Shown: positions 48,061-60,978, numbered from the stretch's first letter. The stretch: DNA of 64,000 bases from Sipunculus nudus (GCA_026874595.1 CM049322.1:57412386-57476385); one strand, 5' to 3'. Notes: generated from the letters alone by a model not told the origin. Program-made: numbers and translations.

Positions 48061-48511
48061 CACCATTTACGCATTACACCATACTAAACACACACACATA
48101 TTAGTGGCAGATATTGGTTTTAAAATGATAATCGATAATTGAAAAATGAAAATGACAGATGATCCATTATTAATCGATCATTTATGTATTTTCTAAATTT
48201 CCTTGAAATCTGCTGTATACTAGTACCTACAGGATTGACCCAGTAAATGTGTGAAATTTCCATAGTTTTCATAATGAAACCACCAACTACCCGCATCAAA
48301 GGCCGACTTGACTACGGCCGATTGGTGCCTGCGCAAGGTTCCCATTTGATGCTGTTCGTATCATTGTGTTCGTATATCCCTGACAGAATTAGATGCTTTG
48401 GATGTGCATACAAAATCGTTTTTAATCAATAATGTAAAAGGGCGATCGATTTCATCAATTTTGAAAAAAAGAAAGAAAAATCTTCGATTTAATCGATTAA
48501 TCGGCACACCA

Positions 48512-48514
<3 letters not shown>

Positions 48515-48584
<70 letters not shown>
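48515..48584. repeat. (TA)n microsatellite
   Basis: Long TA run. Confidence 0.95.
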
Positions 48585-48587
<3 letters not shown>

Positions 48588-48639
48588 GAAAGTTAAGTTC
48601 TTAAATTATTCTTTTAAACGTTATGGTACACTTTTTGTT

Positions 48640-48785
48640 ATACCATCATTATTATTATTTTTATTCATATTAGTATTATTTTATAATTATTATTATTATT
48701 ATTTCTTCATTATTATTATCATCATAATTAGTTTCATTATTATTATTATTATTATTTTTTATTATTATTATTATTATTATTGTTA
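48640..48785. repeat. (TTA/ATT)n trinucleotide-rich tract
   Basis: Imperfect TTA repeats. The 118-codon plus-strand frame through it is low complexity. Confidence 0.9.
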
Positions 48786-48909
48786 TCAGTACTACGTTTG
48801 TTATTTTGTTTATATCTGTTGCAACATTTTTTGGATAATCATCACTTGTTTTGTTTTTCTTAGTTTAGATTTATTATGTTGCTTTCGTTTATTTTTATTT
48901 TTTCCTTTG

Positions 48910-49254
48910 TGTAACCAAATGAAATGTGCTGCCAGTTAAAATGTGACCAATAACTATATTAACCTCACAGTAAGTAATTTCCAAGATTAAAAGTCATTAT
49001 AATATTATAATCTTTATAAAGAATCTTAACTTATTGAAAATATTTGATAGAATATGTTATTAATGTTAATAGTTGAAGATATATGTAATATAAAGCAAAT
49101 AGAACAGAGTGTTCTTGTAAAGTAAATTCTATTCAGCACTGAGTGCCACGCCTTGAAGCTGACCCTGGCTGAGTAATCAGGGTACCCACATTCCTGTGGC
49201 ATGACAGGGGTCACAAGCTGTACAGCGCTGGTCACCCCATATACCATATTTAGT
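48910..49254 (+). repeat. 345-bp direct duplication, copy 1
   Basis: Runs from tgtaaccaaa to tatttagt. It matches 49467-49810 over its whole length with only a handful of substitutions. It contains gtgctgccag near its start and a GC-richer 3' half (ctgaccctggctgagtaatc). Confidence 0.9.
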
Positions 49255-49466
49255 TTTCCTTTTATATATCTTTATTGTCAATTTCCTACTGGTGAATCCT
49301 GATGGACTTATTGGATTTCACGATTGCATATATTATCATATAGCTCGATGTGCTTATCAGTTTTGTATTAAGCATCATATACTATTAATGTAACTATTAT
49401 ATATTCTTATATCATGTATACTTATTAACAAAATGCAGGAGCATTTTTTTTTGTACGGGAGGCTAT

Positions 49467-49810
49467 TGTAACCAAAGGACCGTGCTGCCAGTTAAAATGT
49501 GACCAATAACTATATTAACCTCACAGTAAGTAATTTCCAAGATTAAAAGTCATTATAATATTATAATCTTTATAAAGAATCTTAACTTATTGAAAATATT
49601 TGATAGAATATGTTATTAATGTTAATACTTGAAGATATATGTAATATAAAGCAAATAGAACAGAGTATTCTTGTAAAGTAAATTCTATTCAGCACTGAGT
49701 GCCACGCCTTGAAGCTGACCCTGGCTGAGTAATCAGGGTACCCACATTCCTGTGGCATGACAGGGGTCACAAGCTGTACAGCGCTGGTCACCCCATATAC
49801 CTTATTTAGT
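49467..49810 (+). repeat. 345-bp direct duplication, copy 2
   Basis: Second copy, offset by about 557 bp. It leads directly into LTR-like promoter sequence (49811-50045), so the duplicated block could be part of an LTR or a local tandem duplication. Confidence 0.9.
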
Positions 49811-50045
49811 CAACAGAAAGTTGTTTACAGATTCTACATTACTTATTGGTCACCGTGTATATTGTAATATTAATTTTATGCATACCATGGCAGGGAGTCA
49901 GAGCTGGAACCCTGGCCCCCTTCTGGACAGGTATAAAAGGGGTAGGGTTGTAAGCCCCACCAGATCAGACCAGACCAGCCTTAAGCCTCTTGCCAGTTAT
50001 ATTGAAGTACAATAAAGAAATGTAAGTCAACTCTGGTGTTGTGCT
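49811..50045 (+). mobile_element. LTR-like promoter/poly(A) segment
   Basis: A GC-rich stretch contains TATAAAAG near 49932, about 20-30 bp later a gtaagcccc block, direct cagaccagac motifs, and AATAAAG near 50011. The order of TATA box, short R-like region and poly(A) signal is what an LTR shows. No matching second LTR or primer-binding site was recognised. The GC-rich sequence after it (50046-50440) holds an 83-codon frame at 50086-50337 that I do not recognise. Confidence 0.35.
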
Positions 50046-50514
50046 GATCCCCATCCCGGTCTGATTTGCATGCCGGCGGCCTAGCATGGATCATCTAACG
50101 GGCCCGATGGTCAAGGCGGGAGAGACAACTCCTGGGTCGGACAGAGCACTGGGAAATCGTACCTCCCCCTCCCTTACAGTGGGAGTAGAGTTGGGTATCC
50201 GGCTCGTGGCACACCCTCGACCGATTAATCGGACCTATTTTGGCATTCGACAGGGGACTCGGTTAGGGACTACCATTGGAAATGGCGGGCTGTACCACGG
50301 AGGGCCGCACTTTGGACCCGGCGACCCTTCGACGTGACGTCATAATATGGATGACGTCGACCTTCATTCGGTTTCGCGGAATTCCCGAGTGAAGCGATGT
50401 GTACTCACTGTACCCCGCCCACCCAGGGCATCATGGTTATAATATTACTAAATACCCAATCAACATGTAAATATACAGTTTCTGGCATTATGGACTCTAT
50501 ACATTGTCGTTCCA

Positions 50515-50682
50515 TCATATATAATCTCTGTACACGTTCCCACTTAATTACCACCTGACGAAGAAGTCTTTGTACTTCGAAAGCTCGTGTGTTAATAAAC
50601 TAGTTAGTCAAGCTAAAAGGCGTCACTGTGTATCTTAACTTTCGCTTCAACCACAGACTAACACGGCTATACCACTTATTAT
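50515..50682 (+). mobile_element. Retroelement remnant with hammerhead-like ribozyme motif
   Basis: Contains CTGACGA, a GAAGT/ACTTC hairpin with a six-base loop, and GAAA in the correct order. This is the conserved core of a hammerhead ribozyme apart from one extra A beside helix II. It is followed by agctcgtgtgttaataaact and, about 80 bp later, cagactaacacggctat. Similar blocks occur at the ends of Penelope-like retroelements in animals. The family call is by memory of pattern, and helices I and III and the cleavage site were not confirmed. Confidence 0.4.
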
Positions 50683-50683
50683 A

Positions 50684-50739
<56 letters not shown>
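50681..50739. repeat. (TA)n microsatellite
   Basis: TA run directly after the hammerhead-like remnant. Confidence 0.95.
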
Positions 50740-50740
<1 letters not shown>

Positions 50741-51284
50741 TTCTTAGAATATCAGATTTCCGATAATCTTTGTTGGACATTTTCTTGATATTCAAGGTCA
50801 CTTTAAAGTCCTTAAAAAATGTGCTATTTTCGGCAATTAGCTTAATCATGTCATGAAAGTTAATAACGCTAATTTACAGTAAATAATTGCAGGCCAGACA
50901 AATACCCATTGAATTGTTAATAGTTAATAGTTAGATTATCATTTTATTATATAATGATAGATAAGAACTGCTACTTACAGTTGACCAACCAGTCCCCTAT
51001 AGAATGTGCTTAGGAAAGAATTTGTGATTTTTTTAAGACCGGCACCCATATAAAAAAATATGGCCACCGTCAAGGGTTTCAAGGTTATCCCTCTTGTTTC
51101 AGCAGCATTCGACCTTGAAGGTCGAATTTCAAAATCATAAGGGCAAAACTTTACGTATTTTTTATTACCTACTTGACCCAATGAGTTTACATAATATGCA
51201 ATTTTTACCAGATAAATGAAATTTGGACTAGCTATTCTGATTTTTAATCTTGCAATAAATGATAAATAAAGGCCTTTTTACACC
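50740..51284. other. Unannotated DNA
   Basis: Unique AT-rich sequence with no recognised feature. Confidence 0.5.
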
Positions 51285-54200
51285 ACAGGAGATGTGAACT
51301 TCCAGGTTCTATTTAGTCTGTCAAAACAACAGGAAGACCGTTCACTGAAATCAGGTAGTCTTAGAATGGGCGGATCCGCCGGCTTAGCTTTAACCGCGTC
51401 GTACGCATTCTGATGGACATCCTTCGAGTCCAACTTGTTAAGCTGTCCTTTCCGTCTAAGGTATGCTACTGGCACCGCTATCAAAGTTCGGTAGGAACTT
51501 CCGGTAATAACCGGTAAGACCTAGGAAGGCTCTCAAGGCTTTCTTGGTTTTTGGTCTTCCTGCGCTCTGGATTTTCTGAAATAGTATCCGGTGCCCAACA
51601 TTTCCAGAATGTGAAAGCCTACGAAGGTTTTCTCTGGTTTAGCCGCGAGGTTCGCACGCTCTAACCTAGCTAGATCTATTCTGAGTGATCTCACGTGCTC
51701 GTCTCACGTTTCCGCGTGTATCAGTACATCATCGATGTTACAAATAACGTCCGGCATGTCTCTGAACAACTTCCTCATCATGCGGAAAAAAAACTGCCCC
51801 TGTGGTCTCTAATCCAAAAGGCATCACTCTGAATTGGTAATGTCCGTCAGGCGTTAGGAACCGTTTTTTTCTCTAGATTCCTTCGACAGCGGAATCTGCC
51901 GTTAGCCCTTCGTCAGATCCATCTTCGTAAAAGACCGACTGTTGGCTACATCGGTGAATAGAGCCTCCAGTTCCGGCATCGGTTCTGGTTCAACTTACGG
52001 TAATCGATTACTAAACTAATCTTTCCGGCTGGCTTACGCAACATAATACAGGTTGACGCAAAACTCTACTCCGATTTCTCAGTAATCCCTAGTTCTAACA
52101 TCTCTTTGATTTCCGATCCCATGGTCTCTCTCAGCTCGAATGGCACACGATACTGTTTTGCCATCACGGGTGTATCGGAAATGAGACGAATGCTACACTC
52201 TACGACAATGGTGGGTTTGGGGACATCTGTGAAAACTTCCGCCTACTGGGTTAACGGATCGTGGATCTCACGTCGCTGTCGCTTGCTTAGCTCGGCACTT
52301 ACCAGAACGTCATGTTCGGTTTGGCTACGAACCGTTGGTGGTAACGACACGTGGAAGGTTTCGTATACTCCTTTGAGGTTTAGTTCTCCGATTAAGGAAG
52401 ATTTGGTTCGGAATCCGGATTATTCGGTTCTCGTACGGATTCGTTCGTAATCACGGTGACTGACTTTAAGATATGCTAAGGTTCAGCTCTTGTCTTGCAT
52501 ATGGGACAGGACTGGCAGGACCCTGCAATGTCCCCGTACACCCCCTTTTAGTCGAACTTGGAACTTACACGTCCGTGTGTTAAATCTACACCATGATGAC
52601 CCGCAATGGTCGCCTCGTGGCCCATCTTCATATCGTCAGCCCGTAACGACCTTGTACGACGAGCCTTGATCCATCTGGATAACCGCTTTGTCTCGCGTGA
52701 TTCAGACTAGAAACTTGTCTTTAATCGGAAAGTGCCACCACTTACGCTAGCCGATCTAGCAATCTGCCAATATGGCGCTGACGACTGATCATCTTTCTGT
52801 ACCTTTTAAAACTCGGCCCGACTTACGTCGTCTACTTGGCTCGCGACATGTAAACCTCGCGTTGGCGTCTTCCGCTTTCGTGCAGCTGCACGTGTCTCTA
52901 CAGTGGACGTTACTTCTGTTTGTGACTCGACGTTGTCGCAACCTTTGTCTGATCTCCATCTCGGATTCGGATCGTTCGGATGTGGCATGCCGGCTACATT
53001 TCCTAGCGCACACGGCATCTCCGGCTACCATCCCCTGATAGTTACCACAAAGTAGGGATAGTCTACACAGATTTCCTCCGTAGGAAAATGTCTAACTGAT
53101 CCGTCAAACAAACGACACTCAACTGTGTTTCCGGTGAAGTGGTCCGGCTTCACGTATGCGTCACGTACCCCTGCTGAAGGACTAGCCGGTATCGCGTAAC
53201 ACCCTGGCTGCCTTGCCGTTAACTTACCCCTAGCTAACGAGCTACCGCCCCTTCTACCGCAGTCAACCCGAATGACTGACTCAGAATCCTGATTCTTCGG
53301 ACCGACGGTTCCGACTCTGATTCTGCAACTACCACTGACATCGACTTGGGTTTATGCTTCGGTTTAACCCCCAGACTACCAGACTAGACCTACGCCACGT
53401 TGTTCAGCCGCTGTGTGCACCGCTCGCGGGGTAAACTTTGGCCTATCCCCGGGCACTGGTCTGCTTAAATTCACGCGCCCTGTGCCCCAAATCCTTACAT
53501 ATGAAACAACGTATACCTCCCGTTGACTTAGACGAGTGATTAATCGATCCTTGATGTACTTTGCGCTGCTGTCTATGCTGAGACACATGCTGCCCTGCTA
53601 GGGGAGCACTGCTTTGGGATTCCGCTGTAAAACTATGTAATCCTTTGGCCTCTGTATATCTTTCGGCCACCTCTGAAATTCTATCTATATTGCGACACTG
53701 TCTCTCCTTCAAGAACCCAGAGAGATCTTTGCTGCTACAGTTCAGATACTGTTCACGCATCAGCAAGTCAACTAACCTGATAAAGTCTTAGTCTATGCCT
53801 GCCATCTCTATCCAATGGTCAGGGTAACCCTCCTTGTACATTTGGCAAGGCTTCAAAAGAGCTAACTTTAGCTTATCATAGTCCATGGTGTCACTAACCG
53901 ATAACTGGGTAAGTTCTAAGCGCCTTACCATGCAACGAAGGACTTCAGTATTAAGCTCAACTCTCACGATCGTAGTTTTGACGCATCGCTTAACGCCCAA
54001 ACTGCTCTGGAAACGAGTCTAGCTTATCGTGCTGCTCATCAAACGGATGAAGCTTGGGTTTTTGGAACCGATTCCTTCCCCATTATTTTACTGTTGCCCC
54101 CCATCGACCGCGCTTGGTGATGCTTTCAACTTCAGCACTTCTATCTCGTGAGCTCTGGCTTCGTGCTCGCTCTCTAACTTGATCACGCTCTAGATCACGC

Positions 54201-54360
54201 TGTTCCCGTTCTCCAGGCCCTCTCATCGCGTTCAGCATCTTCCCCCTGCTTGGCCTCTAACGCTGTTATACGCTTGTTCACAAACTCCCGTAAAGCCTCG
54301 GCCGCGTACCCTAAGGCCTGTCCGCCTTTGAGAATGGATTCCAACGTCTCCATTGTAAAA
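51285..54360 (-). pseudogene. Decayed Gypsy-type LTR retrotransposon internal region (gag-pol)
   Basis: Read on the minus strand: a gag start near 54351 (METLESILKGG) with a charged coiled segment; gag core pieces (YDKLKLALL, 53788-54000; MREQYLNCSS...RYTEAKG, 53443-53766); a zinc knuckle CFICKDLGHRAREF with the last cysteine replaced; a linker containing ETRAAARK (about 52850); an H2C2-like block (52490-52660); an RT (51540-52470) with VIDYRKLN, MPFGLE and NIDDVLIH; and the start of RNase H (ILRLPDFSE, about 51360). Stops and frameshifts are frequent. The region is GC-richer than its surroundings. No LTRs, integrase core or envelope were recognised, and the 3' end is truncated near 51285. 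Confidence 0.75.
52490..52660 (-). pseudogene. Integrase-type H2C2 zinc domain fragment upstream of RT
   Basis: The minus-strand frame has MGHEATIAGHHG (H-x6-H) and, after one stop, SCQSCPICK (C-x2-C), with VYGDIAG between. This is the pattern of the HHCC N-terminal zinc domain of retroviral-type integrases. It lies before the RT on the element's strand instead of after RNase H. That order is known in Gmr1-like Gypsy elements, but a rearrangement of a decayed copy is an alternative. Confidence 0.55.
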
Positions 54361-55867
54361 TAACCTACTACGCAGGCGACTGCGAAACATATACAAAACT
54401 CCGCAAAAAGTAAACACGAACTGCTGACGGAGTGAACCGGAGGTTTCCGTACAGTTACACGAAGGTTGCAGGGCAAAACTAAAGACGCACGGACGGACGA
54501 CACCTGAGCACGGTTATCAAAATAAATCACTTACCTGTCGTTAGACCTCGCTCAACAAATTAGCACAAGCCAAGGTAATCGCATTACCTAGTTCGAGTTA
54601 CTATTAAACGTGTAACAGTAGTTGATGCTATCATTGAGCAACTTTTTCATCTAAAAATCCAAAACAGCAAGTTACCATACCAAAGTATTTATCTTCATTA
54701 ACTCTGGGTAGTATGTGTGTATATCAGGTCTCAGTACTGACTTTCATATTATACATATCATTAAACTTTTCAAAGAAGTTATTTCAAATTTCAGTACGAG
54801 TCATCCTCTTTATATGTGTAATTAATTAATATTCTGTCGGGAGGTATTTTGACTATTCTTAACTATTTAGCGTGGTCGGTAATTCACTGGCATATCAAAG
54901 CACTCGTATTTGGAGGAGACTGTCCAGGACTGTCCCTTTTTTGTAGATACCGCCATGGGCTGAATGGATTGTCTGAAGGGTAAGATTTTTCCACATTTGT
55001 AGTCGGGGTGTAGACAGACTCAATTTGTGTTGATGCCGCTATGGCTTCTTGAATATGTAAAATATGAGTGTATTCATGTTTAGTAGCACTGCATATCTGT
55101 GTATCGGTCTCAGCTACATTATAACTGGACCCATGCTCTGCCTTTGTCGAATAACTTCCCTGCGATGGCACTATGCTGTAAGTGATGGCATTCCAGATAT
55201 TTATAAAATCAATCATGTATTCATATATATTTCTGTCAATTGAACTTCTGTCAAAACGTATGAGTCTTACATGTAAAGTTGTAATTTGTCACGGATATTT
55301 GAAGTTATACTTTATACCTATCATGCATGCATTCCAATCTATGTTTCCTGTCATCCTTTTTGTATTTACCAATCTTTGCATTATGTTACACGTTGTGTAT
55401 TACCATATATTCTTTTCTTTTCTTATAGTTTCACCTCGTTTGTGCCGTTTACCGTTTTCACGACGTGTGAGATAAGCTTGTGTGTCACCAATAAAGGTGT
55501 AAACGTAACAACTTGTGTTGATTCATTCGACACCCGGGATAATATGTATATAATAATGCATACCTCACACAGTGACTAAGGATATAAGTTAATATGATGT
55601 GCCGTGCTATGCTGTCGATATCAAAAATGCATTTGTGCACCAAAGCATTCCTGTCGTAATACTGGTTAACACCCCCCCCCCCCCACCACCACACACACAC
55701 CAAAACAAGCAACATAAGAATACCAGTTTATTTCGACTAATAAAATCTACAAACTCTTTCATAAGAAGAAAAATGTCAACTATTAATCGTGTTATCTCAT
55801 AAGAACTAGTCGTACCTTTCTCGGAAGTTCTTAGGTACACATGACAAATTTAAATGGAATTTTTCTT
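54361..55867. other. Unannotated DNA between the LTR element and the lectin gene
   Basis: Includes whatever remains of the element's leader up to about 54600. No LTR could be defined. A poly-C run lies near 55671-55684. The minus-strand frame at 54884-55216 (110 codons, Ser/Thr/Gln-rich) could be a tail exon of some gene but has no recognisable domain. Confidence 0.4.
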
Positions 55868-56818
55868 TCATCCCTTTTGGAAATTGCCAGATATTTCGCA
55901 AATTGATCCCTGTGTCTCGTCTCCACAGTACAGATCATTCCATTTCCAATCCCAAACTCTGAAAAGCTGAAGACAGTTTTCGTTGCGATGTGGTCGGTCG
56001 GAGTTTGATGGTTCCCCAGGATTCCAGTCGGAAAAGGAAATTTTGGTGTTTGTATCCGCCCATCGCCAGTCACCCTCACGGAGCTGGTCGTTTCCTCCTG
56101 TCCAGTATCCGTAGTATCTATAGTCGGTCAGCTCTAAAATTATTGATTTAATCCATATAAAAATTAAAAGACATCCAAAAAAGGAGTATAAAATAATGAA
56201 AAAAAGTGTGTAAAAATGACTGATAATTTTAAAACCATTCTATCGTTCAATTAAGGTGAAAACGTAACACAAAATATCCTTCATAACAACATCTCAAGTA
56301 AAAATACAACACATATAACGTTACCATGACGGTCACAGTAAAATCAGTAAATAAGTTACCAGGTTTCAACAGTTCATGGTGGCGCCTAATAATGTGTTTC
56401 AGATGGTTGTTTTCCCCGGCTGTTTCTATGGTGACGAGGTCACCTTCAAGTGGTCGGCAATGTTTCCTTGCCTGATTCAATGAAATATCCGTTCTCACGA
56501 ACTTGTAACATGATGGCCGAAAGCGATAAGTACTTATCTGCTTACCATATTGGTACCAATATCCGAACCCATCAGAACATCCTGGTTCTAAAATATCCAA
56601 ACAATTCTATTCATGTAAGAATCAGCAAATTAAGTTAAAGAGCTTCTTAACTATGTTAGCTAAACAATATCACGGATTGCATAGTCAATATCGTCTGATG
56701 ATTTATCCAACTCATTTCTTATATCAACAGAAGTCAAGAAAATTTTAGTGTGATCGCAAGTTTTACCTGCTAATGACAGCAGCATTTGGAAGATAAGCAG
56801 GAATGCTATTGACGCCAT
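55868..56818 (-). CDS. Secreted C-type lectin, complete three-exon gene
   Basis: Exons on the minus strand: 56767-56818 (ATG plus signal peptide MASIAFLLIFQMLLSLAG), 56360-56587 and 55868-56133 (stop at 55868-55870). All introns are phase 1 with good sites: G|gtaaaa to ttttag, and CTG|gtaact to attttag. Coding length is 546 nt, giving 181 residues. The product is a signal peptide followed by a single CTLD: WYQYG and SCYKFVRT at the start, CRPLEGDLVTIET in helix 2, YWTGGND, then DWNPGEPS and WKWNDLYC with closing SICE. EPS replaces EPN/QPD, while WND is kept, so calcium-dependent sugar binding is plausible with uncertain specificity. It is likely a secreted pattern-recognition lectin. A paralogous CTLD lies about 3 kb upstream on the same strand. 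Confidence 0.88.
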
Positions 56819-57893
56819 ATCTATTCAGAGTCAAAATTCTGGAAATATATAACAAAATGTGTTAATACCCAGAATGTTATTAAAAAAAAAAACTTCTAAG
56901 TTCTTTCGTTATAAAAAATTAACATATACAAAATCTACCATCCAACTAGTGGGAAAATGCCGTTGACCATTCAACATTCAAACCTAAAAAAGCTTTGTAT
57001 ACAAAATTGCAGAAGTGCGGCGGTACCTCTGTGTTTGCTGACGACCTAGGTTAAGTAACAATCCGTTTACATTGCATTCTATGCAATGTTGTAAATTTGC
57101 CAAAATTCAAATTAAAACCAAGACAGATAAACTGCCTCAAAACCCTCCTTGTTGTAGTTATATCAGGAGTCGGATTACCAACTGCTGTTTTGTTAAAATT
57201 AATCATTTGCTTCCTTTTATTATCATTGTCCACTAGAATATATCAAAATAATGGTCTCATAGCTTTATGCTTTATTGCCTTTATATCTTTTCAAGTGACA
57301 CACATATTCATTTGAGCAATAATATATAGAAAGTGGCTCTTTTAATTTACCTATCATTATGTTATCAATTTAAATACTGCTGCTAATAATGTTGATAACA
57401 GTGTACACAGTAACTGCTTTTTAGTACAAACTTTTATATACCTTCAATAATATGTAGGTCTCACAGAATACAACAGCGTTCCCCGTCGTCTCTTGGCAGA
57501 TAATGAACTTAGTTATCTTGGTCCATATATGTTTAACTCTGCTCGAAAGCGGTAATAACTAATATTTCAGTTATCAGCATTCTCGCCCAGTAAACAGTCA
57601 CTATTTTTGCCTTGTGAGTAAACGGAAATAACATTAGACCAAATTAGCGGTACCGGCCTTTTGCGATCCTAGTGGTATATCCATAATCACTGACAGGATG
57701 CCATTTTGCAAGGAAAGAGGACTAAACATGTGCGGTATATCTTATATACATACCAGGTTCAACAGAGGATCACCACATTAGAAGATATATCTCAAACACG
57801 TGGAGGTAATGTCGTTATGATGTTTACAAGATAGCTATCCATTCCGGTCTTATTTTGCGTTACTGCTACAGTTTCGATAACACACTTACACAC

Positions 57894-57960
<67 letters not shown>

Positions 57961-58771
57961 GATAGACAGTGAGCCAATGAGAATGAGAGCATAGATAACT
58001 AAACTGTGAGATATGTTATTTTATTTCTATGCCACGATATCCATTGAAGGCCACACACACACGCACACACATACATGTATACGCTGATAATGAGTCTTTG
58101 GCAGTGATGGCTGACGTACATCGTATAAGAAAGTGATGATGTATTAGAACGCATTTTAAATTAACTGGAAGCTCATCTTCCCTAAAAAAATACTTATACA
58201 TCTAAAAAAAAATACTAAAGTCTACATGGCTTTGAATGCATATTTATTTGATTGTTGCGGTACACCCAGCAGTAAAACCACAGACACCTGCACGTAAATA
58301 TATCCTTATGTGTTTCTATGTAAGTAAAGTGACAATTTATCCAGCACGGTCGTGCTTTTGCTAAACAGTTCCAGTCCAGATAACAGGGGTACACTCTTCT
58401 AAACGAATAATCAATTAAGTTTATATTGCTTTGACAGCATATTTATTTAATTTGTTGCAGTACACCCAGCAGCAATACTATAACATATAACTGATGCTGA
58501 GAGGAACAAACGTAATTTAATCGTTACGTCCAAATGTTAAACAAAATATTTTATGAGAGCCGAGGTTCAACTAAGAAGAGTCGACAATATGTCTTCTGTC
58601 GGCCGTAGGTAGGTTTATGCATAGTTTCATAATAAAGAAATAATAAAAAAAAAGAGTATGACATTTAAAAATCAATTCAGTTTCGATCATCTTTTCTGAT
58701 TTTAACAAAAATATAGACTGCACATATTTTTTATGTAAAATTTACTCTTTGTTTTTTTAGACAGCATATAT
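56819..58771. other. Intergenic DNA between two lectin loci
   Basis: Contains a TA run (57894-57957), poly-A tracts and unique sequence. No exon could be supported, although it should include the promoter of the lectin starting at 56818. Confidence 0.5.
57894..57957. repeat. (TA)n microsatellite
   Basis: Uninterrupted TA run. Confidence 0.95.
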
Positions 58772-59158
58772 TTAGCATGCTTTCTCACAAATGGAGAAGA
58801 TTTTGCCTCCGCAATTTCCGTCGTTCCATTTAAAACCCCATTCTCCAACCATTGCCATACAATTCTCCTTCCCTCCAGAATTATTCGGCTCTTTCTGGTT
58901 CCAATTATTGAAACATACACTGCTATGACTCGCGACCCATCTCCAGACTCCCTCATGTGATATATCGTTTCCTCCGATCCAAAAAGTGCCACGGCTGAAA
59001 TGTCTTGTCATAATGCTTACCAGGTGGTTATTTTCACCCCTTGTCTCTATGCTGGCCAGGTAACCCCCATGTCTGTGGCAGTTGTTCTTCGCCTCAAGCC
59101 AGGTGTATGGAGTCCGGACAAATATGTGGCAGGACGGTTTCAAAGCATTATTGTAAGT
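58772..59158 (-). CDS. C-type lectin-like domain exon (EPN, WND), single-exon CTLD with disrupted 5' part
   Basis: The minus-strand frame from PSCHIFVRT to the stop at 58772-58774 holds nearly a whole CTLD without an intron: NNCHRHGGYLASIET, FWIGGNDISHEG, WNQKEPNNSGGKENC, FKWNDGNC and IFSICEKAC. EPN and WND predict calcium-dependent, mannose-type binding. It is clearly related to the 55868-56818 lectin (shared FVRT, ENNHL, GGND) but lacks that gene's intron between helix 2 and the long loop. Upstream of PSC the frame meets two stops before the nearest acceptor-like AG (attacag), and the usual first disulfide segment is unrecognisable. The copy may therefore be a pseudogene, or it may use an exon I cannot see. 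Confidence 0.72.
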   Translation of the reverse strand, partial: TYNNALKPSCHIFVRTPYTWLEAKNNCHRHGGYLASIETRGENNHLVSIMTRHFSRGTFWIGGNDISHEGVWRWVASHSSVCFNNWNQKEPNNSGGKENCMAMVGEWGFKWNDGNCGGKIFSICEKAC

Positions 59159-59261
59159 GATAACAATTTAATATTGCAGGTATAATCAGAAATCTCCGTA
59201 TCTTTTCTGTAATTATGTTTGCTTGATTATACACCGTCAACTTTATTTTAGCAGTATACAC

Positions 59262-59263
59262 AA

Positions 59264-59300
<37 letters not shown>
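59262..59300. repeat. (TA)n microsatellite
   Basis: TA run in the putative first intron of the second lectin locus. Confidence 0.95.
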
Positions 59301-59303
<3 letters not shown>

Positions 59304-59393
59304 ATATATATGTGTGTGTTCGTTGATAGGAAACTACGTTGAAAAGCCGTTTGGAAAGTTGTATTGAAATGTACCTAAATATGTGAACCATAC

Positions 59394-59442
59394 CTAGCTT
59401 TATCAGCAAGGTGAACATAACGAAAATCAATAAGGGCGTCAT
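59394..59442 (-). CDS. Putative signal-peptide exon of the second lectin locus
   Basis: The minus-strand ATG at 59442 gives MTPLLIFVMFTLLIKL followed by G|gtatgg. That is a hydrophobic leader ending in a phase-1 donor, the same exon form as the leader exon of the lectin at 56767-56818. It lies about 250 bp before the CTLD exon on the same strand. Because the 5' part of that CTLD exon is disrupted, the two may no longer splice into a functional message. Confidence 0.55.
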
Positions 59443-60888
<1,446 letters not shown>

Positions 60889-60889
<1 letters not shown>

Positions 60890-60978
60890 TCACCTACCGA
60901 TAGGATTTGCACCAATGGTCTCTGCTTGCTGTTTCGCTTTTACCAAGGAGTTACAATAACAGTTCCCCGATCTGGTCA
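60889..60978 (-). repeat. Possible diverged tRNA-like unit relic
   Basis: Read as the reverse complement of the tRNA-like body it aligns loosely from the 3' end (aatcacc.), through the T-arm region (ataggatttgcaccaatgg) and D-arm (taccaaggagttac), to cagttcccc at the 5' flank. The A and B boxes are degraded. It is much weaker than the copies at 3085 and 63296 and could be an unrelated tRNA-derived sequence. Confidence 0.33.

Noticed and set aside
48583-48939. 118-codon hydrophobic frame (FIIIIIIISF...)
   Set aside because: It follows from the TTA/ATT trinucleotide tract.
48910-49810. The two 345-bp copies as the LTR pair of one retrotransposon
   Set aside because: Only about 210 bp separate them, with no coding sequence, and the promoter-like part follows only the second copy.
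51285-54360. An active or recently active LTR retrotransposon
   Set aside because: Multiple stops and frameshifts in gag and RT, a damaged zinc knuckle and no recognised LTRs or integrase core.
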